Notes under the pieces: generated by a model | The model's input: the letters and a program-made list of their open reading frames with translations, nothing else | The model's database searches: none | Told to the model about the DNA's origin: nothing | Part shown: one piece after another, positions 17,634 through 26,081 of the stretch | How positions within the stretch are numbered: the stretch's first letter is position 1 | Layout: the number at the start of each line of letters is the position of its first letter | Position numbers and translations under genes: made by a program | Assembly (NCBI GenBank): GCA_016932165.1 | Contig: JAFGDK010000039.1 | Coordinates: forward strand, 1 to 57,485 | Length of the DNA: 57,485 bases | DNA from: Anaerolineales bacterium | GTDB lineage: Bacteria > Chloroflexota > Anaerolineae > Anaerolineales > UBA11579 | Reading direction: 5' to 3'

Positions 17634-18424
17634 ACCGAGATCTCCGCCTTAATGTGGGGATGCGCCTGGTAGCCAGTCAGATCAAAATCATCATAGGCGA
17701 AGCTGAAGATATCCTTCACTCCCGGATTGATCTTCATCTCTGGCAGGGGAAAGGGCTCACGTGTGAGCTGTAATTCAGCCTGCTCAATGTGGTTGTTGTA
17801 TATATGGGTATCCCCCAGCGTGTGGATAAACTCCCCCACCCCCAGCCCGGTCACCTGGGCGATCATCATCGTCAGCAGTGAATAAGAACTGATGTTGAAG
17901 GGCACGCCGAGGAAGATATCCGCCGAGCGCTGGTAAAGCTGGCAGGACAGCTTGCCCTCTGCCACATAGAATTGAAACATCATATGGCAGGGCGGCAGCG
18001 CCATCTTCTCTATCTCGGTCACATTCCAGGCGTTCACAATCAACCGGCGCGAGTGCGGGTTGGTCCTGATCTGCTCAACCACCTCGCTGATCTGGTCGAC
18101 CACCTGGCCATCTGCCCCCCGCCACGAGCGCCACTGCACCCCATACACCGGGCCAAGCTCCCCATCCTCATCGGCCCATTCATTCCAGATGCGCACCCCA
18201 TTCTCCCGCAGGTAACGCACGTTGGATTCGCCCCGTAAAAACCAGAGCAGCTCATGGATCACCGACTTAAGATGAATCTTCTTGGTGGTGATGATCGGGA
18301 AACCCGCCTTCAGGTCGAATCGCATCTGGTAGCCAAATACCGCCCGGGTGCCGGTACCGGTGCGGTCATCTTTGACTGTGCCGTTCTCGATTACATGGGA
18401 AAGCAGATCCAGATACTGTTTCAT
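17630..18424 (-). CDS. thyA: thymidylate synthase (ThyA type)
   Basis: 264-residue homodimeric enzyme making dTMP from dUMP with methylene-tetrahydrofolate. Catalytic Cys146 in [12 protein letters not shown], then [20 protein letters not shown], with the folate/dUMP loop GDTHIYNNH near the C-terminus. The length matches E. coli ThyA exactly. CAGGAG lies 6 nt before the ATG. First gene of the thyA-folA pair, which together cycle the folate cofactor. Presence of thyA rather than thyX is worth noting for an anaerobe. Confidence 0.98.
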   Translation of the reverse strand: MKQYLDLLSHVIENGTVKDDRTGTGTRAVFGYQMRFDLKAGFPIITTKKIHLKSVIHELLWFLRGESNVRYLRENGVRIWNEWADEDGELGPVYGVQWRSWRGADGQVVDQISEVVEQIRTNPHSRRLIVNAWNVTEIEKMALPPCHMMFQFYVAEGKLSCQLYQRSADIFLGVPFNISSYSLLTMMIAQVTGLGVGEFIHTLGDTHIYNNHIEQAELQLTREPFPLPEMKINPGVKDIFSFAYDDFDLTGYQAHPHIKAEISV

Positions 18425-18592
18425 CTCATACTCCTGAAATGGTTAAAGCGTTTTGCTATTTTACCAAATGGGGAGAACGGTTATATCAAATAGGCACTTA
18501 GTCTTGAGGATAGAACGTTTCGATCCCCACTGCCTGCCCTCGAAAACGAATCCATTTGCAATCATATTATATCAGGGTCAGATCAGATGACC

Positions 18593-18638
18593 CTCTCACA
18601 TCAATACTCTCACATCAATAATTGATATAATCCCACAA
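18593..18638 (+). promoter_or_regulatory. tandem 14-bp repeat and extended -10 promoter, predicted leaderless
   Basis: CTCTCACATCAATA is repeated twice without a gap (18593-18606, 18607-18620). It is followed by TGA-TATAAT (-10 at 18626-18631), an extended -10 promoter only 6 nt from the ATG at 18638. No ribosome site fits between them, so the mRNA probably begins at or near the ATG. Confidence 0.55.
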
Positions 18639-19513
18639 TGTTCAATACCAATCTCCCCACAACAGAAATCATTCAACAGCGTTTTTCGTGCCGGGTGTAC
18701 AATCCCGAACCGATACCAGCAGACAAACGCCAGCAGCTTCAAGCCTTCATCGCCGGCCTCTCACCAGGGCCGTTTGGTTTGAAGCCGCGCTTCGATCTCC
18801 TGGCAGCTACACAGGAAGATAGCCAATCACTGCGCGGACTGGGCACCTATGGATTCATCAAGAACGCACCGGCATTCATCGTGGGGGCCATGACCCCGGC
18901 GGATTTTTGGCTTGAAGATTTCGGCTACCTGATGGAAACAATTATCCTCTATGCCACCAGCCTGGCATTAGGAACCTGCTGGCTGGGCGGCACCTTCACC
19001 AAAAGCAGATTTGCGCAAAAGCTCCACCTGGCTGCGGATGAGGTTATGCCTGCAATCACATCTGTCGGTGAGTTTGCTGCACCGGGGCAGATGCGTCAGG
19101 GACAGATCAGCCAGATCGCAGGCTCACACCACCGGCTGCCCTGGGAAGTGCTGTTCTTCAAAGATCAATTGCAAACGCCTATCAGCCCGGAAGAAGCCGG
19201 AGACTATGCCGCCGTGCTTGATATGGTTCGCCTGGCACCATCCGCCTCCAATAAACAGCCCTGGCGGATTATAAAGCATCGAGATCTCTGGCGTTTCTAT
19301 CTCCAGCGCACACCGGGTTATGCGAAGGGTGTGCTCAATAAGCTGTTGGATATCAGCGACCTGCAGCGCGTCGATATGGGAATTGCCATGTGCCATTTTG
19401 AATTGACCGCGCATGCCCTGGGGCTGAATGGAGTTTGGGTCATTGAGGACAGCATAGAAAAATATCCAGAAGAAATGCCAGAATACCTGGTTAGCTGGAG
19501 AAGCCAACCCTAA
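18638..19513 (+). CDS. nitroreductase-family protein (TM1586-like)
   Basis: 291-residue FMN-dependent NAD(P)H oxidoreductase. It has the nitroreductase N-terminal active-site loop (IIQQRFSCRVYNPEPIP), the FMN-contact segment FGYLMETIILYATSLALGTCWLGG and, unusually, a second loop of the same kind near residue 205 (VLDMVRLAPSASNKQPWRI). This is a single-chain duplication as in the TM1586-type putative nitroreductases. Substrate unknown; quinones or nitro compounds are usual in vitro substrates. It ends convergently with the alpha/beta hydrolase gene, overlapping it by 4 bp. Start fixed by the promoter directly upstream. Confidence 0.88.
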   Translation: MFNTNLPTTEIIQQRFSCRVYNPEPIPADKRQQLQAFIAGLSPGPFGLKPRFDLLAATQEDSQSLRGLGTYGFIKNAPAFIVGAMTPADFWLEDFGYLMETIILYATSLALGTCWLGGTFTKSRFAQKLHLAADEVMPAITSVGEFAAPGQMRQGQISQIAGSHHRLPWEVLFFKDQLQTPISPEEAGDYAAVLDMVRLAPSASNKQPWRIIKHRDLWRFYLQRTPGYAKGVLNKLLDISDLQRVDMGIAMCHFELTAHALGLNGVWVIEDSIEKYPEEMPEYLVSWRSQP

Positions 19514-20925
19514 GGCCGCAATCCAAACTGAGCCGCCTCAAACGGCGAGTTCTCCGCTTCCAGCAGTCCCTGGTCCTCACCCCGTAAATACTGGTTGAAA
19601 AAAGCCGCAGAGTAATAGTTGATCAGCGCCAATCCGCTGTCCCCCGGGATCGGTCCCTTCAAGCCGATGGCGGCGGCCAGCGGCGTAAACAGCGGCACGC
19701 TGGTAAAGTCGTAGTGTTCTGTCCCTTCAATCCTGAACTCGGTCACTTCCCCGCTTGAGGCCGCCGCCAGTTCCCCGATCCGCAAAAAGTTTATACTCGG
19801 ATTTTCCAGATCCACCCATCCGGCGCTGTGCATCAGCAAAGAGGGCTGAGTGAGCCCTGCAGTCACCACCTCATCTGAGACTGGTTCAACCCACAAATCC
19901 ATCATCAGAGCAGCATCGCAGCGCCTATCAATCCCGCAAAATTCAGCTGTTGCCCCTCCGCCAGTGGAATGTCCAAACACACCCACTCTGTTGAAATCAA
20001 GCCTGCCGGCCAACGGCCAATCGCCATCCTGGTCCTGTTTCGCAAACTCATCCAGCACAAAACCGATGTCATCTGCCCACTGCTTGACCAGCCGGTTGGA
20101 AGCCCGGGCATATTCCTCTTCCGAAACGCCGCCGGGCAGCGCGGCATCATTGCGCGGCATCTCCTCTCCATCCGGGAAAACAGTCAGCACTGCGCCATAC
20201 GTATGGTCGATCCCTGCCACCACATAGCCGTGTGAAGCCAATTCCTCAACCTGGTAGATATTCTGCTCCTTGAACCCCGACCAGCCGTGCGAAAAGACCA
20301 GCAAGGGAAACTTGCCGCCTTCAGGTGCGACCGGGGCATCCAGCCAGGCGTTCGTCTTGGCATATTTGAGGTGGTTGAATGCAAAAGATGGCAGGTTGAC
20401 CCACTCCGCGATTGCTGGCCCCGCGGAAGCGATATTTGGCATCCATTGGGCGCGCTGATCCTGCGCGGTTGGGCTGGCCGGGTACCAGACCCGCACCATG
20501 ATCTCACGCCGGGTGTTGAGGTCTTCCGAATAGATTTCCTTCCGGGACTCATCTGTCAGCGGGAAAATCATTGTGCCCACCTGGTATGTGCCCGTAACAG
20601 GGTAAGGTTTGGGAATTGGCAGCAGCCATCCCCCCGCCAGCGAAAGTATCGCCAGCAATACCACCCCTATGGCGCTGATGGTCAGTTTGCTTTGCCCTCG
20701 AAAGCCTGCCAGCCGGGTCACAGCGGTCAACAGCAGCAAGCCGACTGCGATCATCAATGGCCACAACTGCCATCGAAAGCCTTCAAAAACGAGTTGTGCG
20801 GCCGCGGTGATAATCAGCACCAGCGGGGCTGCCTGGAATTTCAGTTTGGTACTAATTTTCGGAAAGAAAAGCAATAGTGCTGAAACAATCGTCAGCAGGC
20901 TGAGGGTCAGTTCGATTGGTCGCAT
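19510..20925 (-). CDS. membrane-anchored alpha/beta hydrolase, PAF-acetylhydrolase-like
   Basis: 471-residue protein. The first ~120 residues contain about four hydrophobic segments (for example LTLSLLTIVSALLLFF, APLVLIITAAAQLVF, LWPLMIAVGLLLLTAV), so the catalytic domain is probably held at the membrane. That domain resembles platelet-activating-factor acetylhydrolases: nucleophile elbow GHSTGGG, LLVFSHGWSGF oxyanion strand, and C-terminal IEGTEHYDFTSVPLF carrying the His. Expected activity is cleavage of short or oxidised acyl esters. Start 20925 is preferred to 20979 because the ORF-opening residues lack hydrophobic character and a GGAAAT-type site precedes 20925. Confidence 0.82.
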   Translation of the reverse strand: MRPIELTLSLLTIVSALLLFFPKISTKLKFQAAPLVLIITAAAQLVFEGFRWQLWPLMIAVGLLLLTAVTRLAGFRGQSKLTISAIGVVLLAILSLAGGWLLPIPKPYPVTGTYQVGTMIFPLTDESRKEIYSEDLNTRREIMVRVWYPASPTAQDQRAQWMPNIASAGPAIAEWVNLPSFAFNHLKYAKTNAWLDAPVAPEGGKFPLLVFSHGWSGFKEQNIYQVEELASHGYVVAGIDHTYGAVLTVFPDGEEMPRNDAALPGGVSEEEYARASNRLVKQWADDIGFVLDEFAKQDQDGDWPLAGRLDFNRVGVFGHSTGGGATAEFCGIDRRCDAALMMDLWVEPVSDEVVTAGLTQPSLLMHSAGWVDLENPSINFLRIGELAAASSGEVTEFRIEGTEHYDFTSVPLFTPLAAAIGLKGPIPGDSGLALINYYSAAFFNQYLRGEDQGLLEAENSPFEAAQFGLRP

Positions 20926-21095
20926 AGGATCAATTTCCACAGAGTTGAATGAGCTAAGGTTACTCTTGAGATGCCGCAAATGGGGCGCATATTACCTCTT
21001 CTGATACTTCTTGGCATGCCAGTTCCATATTTTCATCCATGTGAGGAGAATTGCGCGGCAGGGTTGATAAACTTCTTCCGTGCCAGCTCGCACCC

Positions 21096-21740
21096 TTAAG
21101 AATTCCCGGCCTCCAGCAGCATTTTACAGACAGCATCAACCTCATCCTGGTTAATCGTATGGGGCAGGCCGGGATATGTGCGAAAATCAACCCTGGCGCC
21201 CAATTCTTCAAAGACACCAGCTGTATGGATCAGCAGTTCGTGGGCTACCCACGGATCAACATCGCTGCCCCCGATGAAAACCGGCATGCTTTCTACATTG
21301 CCGTTGTACTCCCGGCGGTGATCAGGCGGGCCGATCAAAGCACCGGTAAACGCAAACAACCCGCCATAGCGGCGCGGGGTCCGCGCAACGTATTCTAATG
21401 CCAGACACGCACCCTGCGAGAATCCACCAAATGCAATCTGTTTATCAGAGAAACCCTCATGCCGGGCTGTCGCAACCAGCGAGTCGATCAATTCCAGAGC
21501 AAAGGTCAGGTCTGGCTCATTCGTCTCGATAGGGGCAAAAGCGGAATTCGGATACCAGCGGTTTTGCCCGGCCTGGGGAATCATAAAGTTGATTTTATCC
21601 TCTGAAAGCACATTCACCAGTGGCAGCATCGACTCAGCCGTCGCACCGCGGCCATGCAAAAGGATCACCACCAATTCAGCCTGGTTGGGGTCAGCACCCC
21701 ATCGGAGGATCCTCTGTCCCTGGTGGAGGTTAGGCTTCAT
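21096..21740 (-). CDS. mhqD: phospholipase/carboxylesterase, MhqD-like
   Basis: 214-residue soluble alpha/beta hydrolase of the acyl-protein-thioesterase/carboxylesterase type: oxyanion region VILLHGRGA, nucleophile Ser108 in GGFSQGA, Asp in GGSDVDPWV and His in GLPHTI. The upstream neighbour, 5 bp away on the same strand, is a ring-cleaving dioxygenase of the MhqO type. In Bacillus subtilis MhqD (hydrolase) and MhqO (dioxygenase) belong to the MhqR regulon that detoxifies hydroquinones and quinones. The paired arrangement here supports the same role, so the symbol is given by analogy. Confidence 0.8.
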   Translation of the reverse strand: MKPNLHQGQRILRWGADPNQAELVVILLHGRGATAESMLPLVNVLSEDKINFMIPQAGQNRWYPNSAFAPIETNEPDLTFALELIDSLVATARHEGFSDKQIAFGGFSQGACLALEYVARTPRRYGGLFAFTGALIGPPDHRREYNGNVESMPVFIGGSDVDPWVAHELLIHTAGVFEELGARVDFRTYPGLPHTINQDEVDAVCKMLLEAGNS

Positions 21741-21745
21741 TGAAA

Positions 21746-22705
21746 CTAGCCTCCGATGGGGGTCAACCCGGCTTCGATTTCCTCGCGGCGGCCTTCCAGG
21801 AATGGCGGCAGGACCAGAGTTTCACCCAATGCCTCGGGGTCCTCATCTACTGCAAACCCCGGACCATCCGTGGCGATCTCAAACAGAATCCCATTTGACA
21901 CCCGGAAGTAGATCGACCGGAACCAGAATCTGTCGATCAAACCGCTGATAGACAGGCCGGCCTGGGTCAAATGATTGTGCCAGCGCTTCTGCTCATCAAA
22001 ATCCGCCACCCGGAACGCAACGTGATGCGTTCCTCCAGCGCCCAATCTGCCCCTGGCAAGCCCTGGTTGAACCATCACCCAGACTTCCGTGCCAGGTCCA
22101 CCGCCAGATTTGGTGGTATAGATCACCGCCTCGGTATCCTGATCAATCCAGGTTGCGCGAGTGATTTCTTCGAAATTCATCAACTGGGTCAAGATCATAT
22201 TAAGCTGATCAATGGCTGCTACTGAGAACAAAACACTGTAAAATCCGCGCAAAGCAAATTCGTCTGGAATCTCAGCATGAGGCCAGATTTCTCCCTCAAA
22301 TTCGTATCCATTATCGTTTACCAGGTAAAGCTGCTGACCTTCCGCATCTTCAAACGGGAGAACCTCACGGCCTGAGAATATTTCAACCCTTCCGCGGGTG
22401 ACGTTGAAGTCATCCAGACGTGCTGCCCAAAAGTCCAGGGCGCTTCGACTCTGGACGCGGAAAGCTGTCCCGGTGATGCTGTCTGTCCCCCGGATATTTG
22501 GCCCCATATCAGGCCAGTCAAAGAAGGTCATATCGGTACCTGGAGAGCCAAGTTTATCGGCATAAAACAGGTGATACGCCGACACATCATCCTGGTTGAC
22601 TGATTTCTTGACCAATCGTAATCCGAGAATGTTGGTATAAAACTCAAGATTGTCAGCAATTATTGCGCTGACTGCGGTTACATGATGTAAACCATTCAAC
22701 TGCAT
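21746..22705 (-). CDS. mhqO: ring-cleaving dioxygenase, MhqO-like (VOC superfamily)
   Basis: 319-residue protein with two glyoxalase/vicinal-oxygen-chelate halves. The first starts LNGLHHVTAVS (metal-ligand His), the second contains GTHHVAFRV, and the Glu ligand is probably in GILFEIATDGPGF near the C-terminus. Family members are Fe-dependent extradiol-type dioxygenases or quinone-detoxifying proteins. Encoded immediately before the MhqD-like hydrolase; AGAGGTGCG precedes the ATG. It would need oxygen, which contrasts with the glycyl radical enzyme 15 kb away and suggests the host meets both conditions, or uses the protein in oxidative-stress defence. Confidence 0.85.
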   Translation of the reverse strand: MQLNGLHHVTAVSAIIADNLEFYTNILGLRLVKKSVNQDDVSAYHLFYADKLGSPGTDMTFFDWPDMGPNIRGTDSITGTAFRVQSRSALDFWAARLDDFNVTRGRVEIFSGREVLPFEDAEGQQLYLVNDNGYEFEGEIWPHAEIPDEFALRGFYSVLFSVAAIDQLNMILTQLMNFEEITRATWIDQDTEAVIYTTKSGGGPGTEVWVMVQPGLARGRLGAGGTHHVAFRVADFDEQKRWHNHLTQAGLSISGLIDRFWFRSIYFRVSNGILFEIATDGPGFAVDEDPEALGETLVLPPFLEGRREEIEAGLTPIGG

Positions 22706-22831
22706 ATCGCACCTCTAAAATTAACATGATGATTATCAATTAGATGCAAAAAGGGCAAAAATCATTACTTGTGCGCCAGAATACACAATCTCGGTCTACT
22801 CCCCCGTAAACATACCCCCCGATTTGTCACT

Positions 22832-23758
22832 TCACGTATTCGTGAGAATCTCTCGTCCTTGGGCAATATCCGCCCTGATCTGGGCGACCAGTTGATCCAC
22901 GCCGCTGAACTTCTGCTCCGGGCGCAGGAAATCCACAAAAGCCAGGCTGATCTCCGACCCGTAGATATCCCCCGAGAAATCCAGGATGTGCGTCTCGATC
23001 CGCGGCGCCACCGGCGCATCCTCAAAAGTCGGCCGGACACCAATATTGGTCACCGCCGGATAAGTCTCCCCCTCCACCGTTGCCAGGCAGACATACACGC
23101 CCGGCCCGGGCACTGCCCGTTCCCGCGCGACCGCCAGGTTGGCAGTCGGAATGCCAATCGTCGATCCGCGTCCATCCCCCGGGATCACCTTTCCCCGGAT
23201 GGTGAACCGGTTTCCCAGCAGGCGGTTCGCCGCCATGATCCTCCCCGCCTCAACCGCCTGCCGCACCCGGCTGGACGAAACCACCTCGCCATCCTGTTGA
23301 TAAGCTTCGATCACATGCACCACAAAGCCGTATTTCTCCCCGATAGAAATCAGGGTCTCCACATCACCCTTGCGGTCTTTGCCCAGGGCAAAGTCATACC
23401 CCACCCACAGATGGCTGAACCCCAGATGGGTGATCAACATCCTGATGAAATCTTCAGGCTCAGTCTCCGAGGTCTGGCGGCTGAAAGGATAGGTGATCAC
23501 CTCATCCACACCCATCTCACCCAGCAGTTCAGCTTTTTCTTCCGGAAGGGTGAGGTAAAAAGAATCTCTCGGCCCGCGCAAGACAATCGCAGGGTGTGGG
23601 AAAAAAGTAAGCACAACAGCGGGCGCACCCGCTTGATGGGCGCCCGCTGTGATCTGGTGAATAATTTGTTGGTGTCCTAAATGCACACCATCATACGATC
23701 CAATCGTGAGCCAGGCGTTCTGGATGAAGAGGTCTTGAAGCCCGTAGGAGTGACGCAT
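22832..23758 (-). CDS. ribF: bifunctional riboflavin kinase / FAD synthetase
   Basis: 308-residue enzyme that converts riboflavin to FMN and then FAD. The N-terminal nucleotidyltransferase has IGSYDGVHLGHQ (the GxHxGH-type motif) and the ISSSRVR-like signature VVSSSRVRQAVEAG. The C-terminal riboflavin kinase starts near residue 185 (GRGSTIGIPTANL, with GVYVCLATVEG and TNIGVRPTF). Last gene of the nusA operon, 11 nt after truB. No Shine-Dalgarno is visible before ATG 23758, only an A-run, so translation is probably coupled to truB. Confidence 0.95.
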   Translation of the reverse strand: MRHSYGLQDLFIQNAWLTIGSYDGVHLGHQQIIHQITAGAHQAGAPAVVLTFFPHPAIVLRGPRDSFYLTLPEEKAELLGEMGVDEVITYPFSRQTSETEPEDFIRMLITHLGFSHLWVGYDFALGKDRKGDVETLISIGEKYGFVVHVIEAYQQDGEVVSSSRVRQAVEAGRIMAANRLLGNRFTIRGKVIPGDGRGSTIGIPTANLAVARERAVPGPGVYVCLATVEGETYPAVTNIGVRPTFEDAPVAPRIETHILDFSGDIYGSEISLAFVDFLRPEQKFSGVDQLVAQIRADIAQGREILTNT

Positions 23759-23769
23759 GATCTGTTTTT

Positions 23770-24675
23770 TTATGAAGTGAAGAAGACCTTACGCGGCTGC
23801 CATTCCCCGGTTTCTTCCACCACCTCCAGCAGGGCCACTAGGTCACCCTGCTCGCTCAGCGCCCGTGCCCAGCCGGTGATCCCTTCCTCAGCCAGCAAGC
23901 GGTGTCCGTGGCGCACCTGTTCCAGCATATCGGCATCCAGGGTGATCGTGTGCCAGTCGCTGATCGCTTCAGCGGCCGGGATGAGATACTGCGCCCAATC
24001 TCCAGCATCAAAAGCCTCGCGCAGCCGGCGCAGAGAAACCGAATCGCGCAGGGTGAACTGCCCGCTGCGGGTGCGCCTCAGCCCCACCAGGTGAGCGCCA
24101 ATCCCAAGCTTCTCACCAATGTCATTGGCCAGCGAGCGCACGTACGTCCCGGAGGAGCAGTGCACATCCACCACTACCTCAGGGGGCGCCCATTCCAGCA
24201 AATCGAGGGAATAAACATTCACCATCCGGGGCTCCAGATCCACATCTTCTCCTCGGCGGGCCAGATCGTAAGCTTTCTCGCCCTTCACCTTGACCGCAGA
24301 GTACGGCGGGGGAACCTGTTCACTTTCACCTTCAAAGCCTTTGATTAGTTCAATGAATTCATCCTCAGAGATATCCACCGGCATCTCTTCCGATGGCTCG
24401 CTTTCCGCGTCATAGGTTTCAGTGCGGCTGCCCAGGCGGATAGTAGCCTGGTAGCGCTTGTCGGATGCCGAGATAAACTCGCTCAGGCGCACCGCCGGTC
24501 CAAGCAGCACCACCAGCACACCCGAGGCACGCGGGTCCAATGTGCCCGTATGGCCGGCCCGCCGAATGCCAGTCCCCTGGCGTACAATCTGGACGACATC
24601 GTGTGAAGTCAATCCAACGGGTTTATCAATCACAAAGACCCCAGAAACCACATTCTTGACTACATCTTGATTCAT
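23770..24675 (-). CDS. truB: tRNA pseudouridine-55 synthase
   Basis: 301-residue enzyme making pseudouridine 55 in the T-loop of tRNAs. Motifs: GVFVIDKPVGLTSHDVV, the catalytic Asp in HTGTLDPRASGVL (the usual Leu-Ala-Thr after DP is Arg-Ala-Ser here), YQATIRLGSRTETYDAE, and VDVHCSSGTYVRSLANDIG. The C-terminal ~60 residues form a PUA-like RNA-binding tail. Ribosome site AGGAG before the ATG. Conserved position between nrnA and ribF in the nusA-infB operon. Confidence 0.96.
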   Translation of the reverse strand: MNQDVVKNVVSGVFVIDKPVGLTSHDVVQIVRQGTGIRRAGHTGTLDPRASGVLVVLLGPAVRLSEFISASDKRYQATIRLGSRTETYDAESEPSEEMPVDISEDEFIELIKGFEGESEQVPPPYSAVKVKGEKAYDLARRGEDVDLEPRMVNVYSLDLLEWAPPEVVVDVHCSSGTYVRSLANDIGEKLGIGAHLVGLRRTRSGQFTLRDSVSLRRLREAFDAGDWAQYLIPAAEAISDWHTITLDADMLEQVRHGHRLLAEEGITGWARALSEQGDLVALLEVVEETGEWQPRKVFFTS

Positions 24676-24734
24676 TTTTACTCCTTACCTCAAAACACCT
24701 GACCTGTTAATGGATCAGTATGCTCAGGGATACG

Positions 24735-25703
24735 TTACTCTTCCCTTTCCTGAAACAGCAACCGTTTGCTAATATCCAGCACATCAGCCTGCACCTGCGG
24801 CAGACTGCCTTCGATCATTGCTCCGGCTGCAGGACGATGCCCGCCCCCGCCAAAGTGGTGAGCCGCCTGCGAGACATCAATCTCCTTTGCCCGCGTGCGC
24901 CAGCTCACCTTCACCTGGTGATTAAGCTGCTCAACGAAGATTATCGCCACCACAGCAGAATCAATCGCCGCAATCACATTCACCAGATCGGCGTCATCCT
25001 GCCCGTTGTAACCGGCAAACTTCCTGTCCTCCAGGGTCAGTTGGGTCCATACAATTTTCCCATCCTGCACCACTTGTGTAAGTCCGGCACCATTATATCG
25101 CGCCGCAGGTAATGATTTGGCTGCCAGCGCCTGATGATACAGCTCAGGCAGATCAGCCCCGGCTTCAACCAGGTCTGCGGCCAGACGCAGCGCTTCGGGA
25201 TTCATATTCTCGGTCCTGAAGCCGATTGTATCGGTGATCAGACCAGTCAGCAGCCCCGCGGCAATTTGCGGTGTCATCTCCAGCCCAAATGCTGGGAACA
25301 ATTCTGCCAGGATTTGGCTGGCAGATACAGCCGCTGGTTCGACCAGGTTGACCTCTGCAAAATGGGTATTGTCCGGGTGGTGGTCAATGTTCACATCGAT
25401 CTGGGCACTATCTTCAATCGCCCCGCCAATCCGGTCGATATCCCCGCAATCCAACACAACAATCAGATCAAACTCACCCTCCGGTTCCTGCACAACCCGG
25501 CCGCTGCCGGGGATGAATCGCAGGGCAGCCGGCACGCCATCAGATAGCACCATCTGCACCTGCTTACCGGCATTCATCAGCGCCTGTCCCAGCGCACAGA
25601 CCGAGCCAACCGCGTCGCCATCTGGGCGCGTATGCGCACACACCATGATCCGTTCTGCCTGCTCAATTTTCAGGCGCGCCTGCTCGATCAGATCCTTATT
25701 CAT
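24735..25703 (-). CDS. nrnA: DHH-family phosphoesterase, NrnA-like oligoribonuclease
   Basis: 322-residue DHH/DHHA1 protein. The N-terminal metal-binding motifs are HTRPDGDAVGS, VVLDCGDIDR and NIDHHPDN, and the C-terminal DHHA1 domain has HHFGGGGHRPAAG. NrnA degrades nano-RNAs and/or removes the 3' phosphate of pAp. ATG 25703 overlaps the rbfA stop by 8 bp; an ATG at 25724 lacks a ribosome site. Location after rbfA and before truB is the standard order in many Gram-positive and Chloroflexota genomes. Confidence 0.92.
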   Translation of the reverse strand: MNKDLIEQARLKIEQAERIMVCAHTRPDGDAVGSVCALGQALMNAGKQVQMVLSDGVPAALRFIPGSGRVVQEPEGEFDLIVVLDCGDIDRIGGAIEDSAQIDVNIDHHPDNTHFAEVNLVEPAAVSASQILAELFPAFGLEMTPQIAAGLLTGLITDTIGFRTENMNPEALRLAADLVEAGADLPELYHQALAAKSLPAARYNGAGLTQVVQDGKIVWTQLTLEDRKFAGYNGQDDADLVNVIAAIDSAVVAIIFVEQLNHQVKVSWRTRAKEIDVSQAAHHFGGGGHRPAAGAMIEGSLPQVQADVLDISKRLLFQEREE

Positions 25704-26061
25704 CCTCGTCGGTTTCTTCCTCATGAAGCGAGGCTATCAGTCTATCAATCCGGTCGGCATTTTCCGGCACCGGATCCCAATTGAACCGCAGTTGAGGAAA
25801 CGACCGCAGATCAATTGATTGGGCCAGCTGCCGGCGGATATACCCGGATGCCGACCGGAACCCTTCAAGGATTTCCTCACTGCGTTCCACTCCCTCAATC
25901 GCGGAAACAAAAATGTTGGCATAAGCCAGCTCCCGGTCTACCTTTACATCAGTGATAAAAACACCATTCAAACGGGGGTCGCTGAGATCGAACAGCAGCA
26001 TGGTCGCTAACTCTTCTTTCACTCTCTGGGCAACCCGGTTTGCTCTGCCTTGTGACGTCAT
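25696..26061 (-). CDS. rbfA: 30S ribosome-binding factor A
   Basis: 121-residue KH-like protein for late 30S maturation. Characteristic segments are RANRVAQRVKEELATMLLFDLSDPRLNGVFITDVKVDRELAYANIFVS (split here only by reading) and LRSFPQLRFNWDPVPENADRIDRLI. AAGGA ahead of the ATG; 20 bp after infB. The C-terminal tail is short and acidic. Confidence 0.95.
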   Translation of the reverse strand: MTSQGRANRVAQRVKEELATMLLFDLSDPRLNGVFITDVKVDRELAYANIFVSAIEGVERSEEILEGFRSASGYIRRQLAQSIDLRSFPQLRFNWDPVPENADRIDRLIASLHEEETDEDE

Positions 26062-26081
26062 AGTTGTATCCTTTGTTCAGA

